A stretch of 8,305 bases of DNA from CAWKAV01 sp963847735 (lineage in GTDB: Bacteria > Desulfobacterota > Desulfuromonadia > Desulfuromonadales > BM103): the NCBI GenBank assembly GCA_963847735.1, contig CAWKAV010000011.1, forward strand, positions 1-8,305, given 5' to 3'. The translations under genes and the position numbers were made by a program. Below are positions 6,165-8,305 of the stretch, one piece after another. Below the pieces are notes generated by a model that was not told the origin of the DNA, did not search any database, and worked only from the letters and a program-made list of their open reading frames with translations. How positions within the stretch are numbered: position 1 is the stretch's first letter; each line of letters opens with the position of its first letter.

Positions 6165-6193
6165 TTGCCCAAATAAGCATTTTCTACTATTAT
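6165..6193 (+). promoter_or_regulatory. Promoter for the second Cys-rich peptide gene
   Basis: TTGCCC (6165-6170), a 17-base spacer and TATTAT (6188-6193), followed by AT-rich sequence. The start of transcription would be near 6200, about 29 bases before the ATG. AAGAGG (6211-6216) lies 12 bases before ATG 6229. As with the first peptide gene, the precursor appears to have its own promoter. Confidence 0.5.
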
Positions 6194-6228
6194 CAATCCA
6201 AATAAGCGAGAAGAGGTTGGTCTGAATC

Positions 6229-6429
6229 ATGAAAAAGCGTGTTTGGCGGCATCCCATGGTTAAATCGGTTGATCACTGTCAACCCGCCTTTGGCGATTGC
6301 ATAAATGGCTCTTCACCGACGCCGGATGTGAAAGAGTGTGATAATGGTGGCCGTGTGGCTATACAGCGTCTTTTTTGTATCGCTGGCACAGGCGCTACAT
6401 GGTGGTGCAATCAAGGCAATGGCACTTGA
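6229..6429 (+). CDS. Cys/Gly-rich RiPP precursor peptide 2
   Basis: A 66-residue peptide starting MKKRVWRHPMVKSVDHCQPA and then FGDC. It shares with the peptide at 2848 the leader pattern K-R-V-W-(K/R)-x-P-M-V-(R/K)-S-(I/V)-D-x-C-Q-P-x-F-G-(D/E)-C. Cysteines are at 17, 24, 37, 50 and 60. The gaps are 7, 13, 13 and 10, against 7, 15, 13 and 10 in peptide 1. Each of the last three again starts a C-x-x-G unit (CDNGG, CIAGT, CNQGN), while the residues between them differ strongly: peptide 2 has VAIQRLF and GATWW where peptide 1 has Gly/Ala/Asn/Lys. This pattern of constant leader and cysteine frame with a variable remainder is typical of a RiPP precursor family acted on by shared enzymes. It is convergent with the peptidase-like gene ending at 6451. 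No signal peptide is seen. Confidence 0.8.
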   Translation: MKKRVWRHPMVKSVDHCQPAFGDCINGSSPTPDVKECDNGGRVAIQRLFCIAGTGATWWCNQGNGT

Positions 6430-6435
6430 GCTTAA

Positions 6436-6472
6436 GTCCTCATGAGGACCTCAGCATTGTTCCCCCGCTGAG
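6436..6472. terminator. Hairpin pair between convergent genes, possible terminator
   Basis: A perfect 14-base palindrome GTCCTCATGAGGAC (6436-6449) is followed at once by a stem CTCAGC (6450-6455) and GCTGAG (6467-6472) with an 11-base loop. They lie between the stop of peptide 2 and the end of the minus-strand peptidase gene, overlapping its last codons. There is no strong T-run on either strand, so termination is plausible only from the position between converging genes. Confidence 0.35.
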
Positions 6473-7062
6473 CTCACCCCCTTAGATCCTTTTGGAATAC
6501 TCACGACAACACTCCAGGGCCAGCTCACAGTCCATTCCTCGGTTCTTGGATTCTGTCGAGCGATGGCCGTGTTGCCGAACATCCAGACAGTCAATGGCTG
6601 TTTGTTTCTGACCAGTTTCCTGGGCCTTCCTGTATAACGAGCCAGTGCCAAACCGAACATCGTCACCTGGCGGATTGTGCGCGCCAGGCGGCCACCACGC
6701 GCCACGCGCTGCGGGTCTATGCGGCCGGCGTAACGGTAGAAAACGCCCGCTATGGTGCCGAGGCAACCCCCGGCCACTGAGGTAGATCTGCCCAGGCGGT
6801 AGCGGCGGATCACTTTGCCGATGACCTGCTCCGGCTTGACGGTTTCAGCGTCGACAGCCGGTAATGCGTCACCACGTGTTGTCAGCGAGTCCTGTACGGC
6901 GGTAACCCTGTGGACTGCTGTTAACCTCTCAACGGTATGAAATACAATACAGTCGCCCTTGCGGATCTTGACTATGTCAGTAGGCAATATTTCCAGAATG
7001 TCTCTTTCCTGGAAACAGGGCCACATGCTCCGACCATGGTAAGTGAAATGCGTTTTTTGCAT
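6451..7062 (-). CDS. S26-type signal-peptidase-like protein (Ser/His type) of the RiPP cassette
   Basis: A 203-residue protein with the signal peptidase I box G-R-S-M-W-P (catalytic Ser12), then KGDCIVFH (36-42), AVHRV with a candidate catalytic His51, TTRGD (Asp65) and EQVIGKVI. A His in the second box, rather than Lys, is the arrangement of the eukaryotic/archaeal Sec11 and SipW type, not of ordinary bacterial LepB. There is no N-terminal membrane anchor: the catalytic Ser is only 12 residues in. Weakly hydrophobic stretches near 95-125 might associate with the membrane. ATG 7062 has GAGGTGG about seven bases upstream and follows the stop of the kinase-like gene by two bases, so both are on one mRNA. 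A role in removing the peptide leader is an inference from context; it could instead be a regulatory or inactive homologue. The C-terminal third is not recognised. Confidence 0.75.
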   Translation of the reverse strand: MQKTHFTYHGRSMWPCFQERDILEILPTDIVKIRKGDCIVFHTVERLTAVHRVTAVQDSLTTRGDALPAVDAETVKPEQVIGKVIRRYRLGRSTSVAGGCLGTIAGVFYRYAGRIDPQRVARGGRLARTIRQVTMFGLALARYTGRPRKLVRNKQPLTVWMFGNTAIARQNPRTEEWTVSWPWSVVVSIPKGSKGVSSAGEQC

Positions 7063-7064
7063 GG

Positions 7065-7982
7065 CTACGCCACCTCAGCCAAGAGCGGCCAGATGTTGCC
7101 GTGGAGGGGGAGTGATAACTCCCAGGCAGGTAATTCGCGACTGATTGACGCTGCTGTTCGAAACAGCGCCTCCTTTTGTAGCTCCGTCGCGGTGATTGCA
7201 GCCGGATATTCACAGAGGGAGCGATAGACAAAAGGGACAACCGCCGTTTGGGGGCGATGTTTGAGATGAATGCTGGCCCCTTTTTTAATCATGAACAGCC
7301 CCACGATGCGACAGCAACGGTGCAGAGGTAACTCCTGGTATCGCCATGCTTCTTGCTGTCTGAGCAGGTTCCCCCAGGCGGGCAAGGGGCTGGCGAACCA
7401 GGAGCCTCTCCCGTCAGGCCAGACGAGGGCTGCATCGTCACTTAAAACGGTCCAGTCTCCTGGCGCCGTGCTCAAGGTTGTCGATTTGCCACCACCCGGA
7501 GGAGCCAGGAACAGGCATCCTGATTCACCGTAACAGGCCAAGCCACCGTGAATCACGCCACCACCCAGTTTGATCAGGTCGTTGATGATCAGGCCCCAAG
7601 GCAGATGAAAGCGGATCCGACCAATTGTCGACGACGCGGTGGCGGTCCAAAAAGTGTGCCTGGTCTGTACTCCTAACCAGAGACAGTTGATCTGATCATT
7701 CTGGATCTGCCAGGTTGCCTGTTTGTGATCTGCAGGAAGATATTTTTCAAGCTGCGCCGGAAGTGGCAAAGTGGAGTGCTTGATGATCCCCTTTTGACTG
7801 TGCCGTACCAGGTGAATGATACGGTCCGGTGTCTTGTCAGAATGGAGAATGGTGGTGTGCTTTGCGATGTTGTTGAGTACTGTTGCCCCCCAGCGGTCAT
7901 AGGCTTGCAGGGCGTAGGTCAGCGGCCCCAGGTTTAAAACCAGGGTTTGTCTCGCGGATCTATGGGTATTGTTATGGGCCAT
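7065..7982 (-). CDS. scmC: HPr kinase-like P-loop protein, ScmC-like
   Basis: A 305-residue protein. The first half is unfamiliar. The second half has the HprK-type core: GGGVIHGGLACYG (140-152), the Walker A loop APPGGGKSTT (160-169), and LSDDAALVW (180-188), corresponding to the 'DD' segment after the P-loop in HPr kinase. True HprK regulates carbon metabolism by phosphorylating HPr. Proteins keeping only this core recur beside PqqD-type genes in RiPP clusters, and their substrate is generally unknown. The match with ScmC of the SynChlorMet cassette is from memory and from the neighbours, so the symbol is tentative. ATG 7982 has no Shine-Dalgarno sequence, and the likely promoter (7992-8020) places the transcript start about three bases before it. 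It is followed after two bases by the peptidase-like gene. Confidence 0.7.
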   Translation of the reverse strand: MAHNNTHRSARQTLVLNLGPLTYALQAYDRWGATVLNNIAKHTTILHSDKTPDRIIHLVRHSQKGIIKHSTLPLPAQLEKYLPADHKQATWQIQNDQINCLWLGVQTRHTFWTATASSTIGRIRFHLPWGLIINDLIKLGGGVIHGGLACYGESGCLFLAPPGGGKSTTLSTAPGDWTVLSDDAALVWPDGRGSWFASPLPAWGNLLRQQEAWRYQELPLHRCCRIVGLFMIKKGASIHLKHRPQTAVVPFVYRSLCEYPAAITATELQKEALFRTAASISRELPAWELSLPLHGNIWPLLAEVA

Positions 7983-7991
7983 GAGGCGATC

Positions 7992-8020
7992 ATTTTAGAT
8001 CAAATGCATCGACGGTGCAA
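7992..8020 (-). promoter_or_regulatory. Promoter of the kinase-like/peptidase-like operon, near-leaderless
   Basis: On the minus strand, TTGCAC (8020-8015), a 17-base spacer and TAAAAT (7997-7992). The transcript would start near 7985, only a few bases before the ATG whose first base is 7982. This fits the absence of a Shine-Dalgarno sequence. The palindrome TGCAATTGCA (8016-8025) overlaps the -35 and could be an operator, though it is short. Confidence 0.45.
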
Positions 8021-8177
8021 TTGCATGAAAATCGCAAGCTGCTGATTTAGACAGGAATACTCAAGGCCGGTTGGTTTCCAGATTCTGAAGCCTCTGGATT
8101 TAAAAACGAATTGCAAATTTTACCTCTGGCAAATGCAATCTAATAGGGATTTCTCTCGCCACCCGCCATACGCAACA

Positions 8178-8207
8178 AAAAAGCCCCGGGAAAACCCGGG
8201 GCTTTTT
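8178..8207 (-). terminator. Rho-independent terminator after the fumarate hydratase gene
   Basis: GCCCCGGG (8183-8190), AAAA loop, CCCGGGGC (8195-8202), flanked by five A on the left and five T on the right. The perfect stem with a U-run in both directions suits a bidirectional terminator. It sits 11 bases after the stop codon of the minus-strand gene at the right edge, which it most likely ends. Confidence 0.9.
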
Positions 8208-8217
8208 ACTGCCTGAT

Positions 8218-8305
8218 TTACAAGCCTAACTGCTTGAAGAAGTCGTTACCCTTGTCATCAACCAGGATGAAAGCCGGGAAATTGACGACGTCGATCTGCC
8301 AGACA
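8218..8305 (-). CDS. Class I fumarate hydratase, C-terminal fragment
   Basis: The minus-strand frame entering from the right edge encodes the last 29 residues, including VVNFPAFILVDDKGNDFFKQ and then LGL, ending at TAA (8220-8218). The DFPAFILVDDKGNDFF-like tail is, from memory, that of class I (iron-sulphur, FumA/FumB-type) fumarate hydratase, which interconverts fumarate and malate in the citric acid cycle. Only the C-terminus is visible. It is a housekeeping gene and marks the right border of the peptide cassette. Confidence 0.8.
   Translation of the reverse strand, partial: VWQIDVVNFPAFILVDDKGNDFFKQLGL

Overview
The window looks like a compact RiPP (ribosomally made, post-translationally modified peptide) gene island between two ordinary chromosomal genes. 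At the left edge is the C-terminal end of an LrgB-type membrane protein (1-84). At the right edge, on the minus strand, is the C-terminal end of a class I fumarate hydratase (8218-8305), followed by a strong hairpin terminator. Gene content, moderate GC by eye and Shine-Dalgarno-led tightly packed genes suggest an anaerobic deltaproteobacterium, perhaps of the Desulfuromonas/Geobacter type. That assignment is an inference and is weak.

Left arm, plus strand: a near-consensus sigma70 promoter (126-155) precedes a decayed PqqD-like gene (185-511) with an in-frame TAA. Its final TGA overlaps the ATG of the first of two tandem, overlapping radical SAM/SPASM enzymes (511-1620 and 1611-2696). These resemble the ScmE and ScmF enzymes of the 'SynChlorMet' cassette. 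Next come a dedicated promoter (2789-2817) and a 68-residue Cys-rich peptide gene (2848-3054). About 400 bases without a recognisable gene follow, then an ABC exporter whose N-terminal segment is in a different frame from the rest (3451-5311).

Middle, plus strand: a second promoter, built like the first (TTGACA with an 18-base spacer), drives an intact PqqD-like gene (5453-5734) homologous to the decayed one. It is followed at once by a second PqqD-family protein resembling ScmD (5735-6040) and a possible 34-residue ORF (6045-6149). Another promoter (6165-6193) precedes a second Cys-rich peptide gene (6229-6429).

Right arm, minus strand, convergent with the second peptide gene: an HPr-kinase-like P-loop protein (7982-7065, resembling ScmC) and an S26-type Ser/His peptidase-like protein (7062-6451) form a two-gene operon behind a promoter that would give an almost leaderless mRNA.

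Working model (inference): the two peptides share a leader of about 24 residues and a matched five-cysteine pattern whose last three cysteines each begin a CxxG motif. The PqqD proteins would bring the leader to the two radical SAM/SPASM enzymes, which would install modifications around the Cys/Gly-rich core. The S26-like peptidase is a candidate for leader removal and the ABC protein for export, if the exporter is intact. The kinase-like protein's role is unknown. From memory, the precursor of the SynChlorMet cassette was described as unidentified, so the two Cys-rich peptides are the most interesting part of the window.
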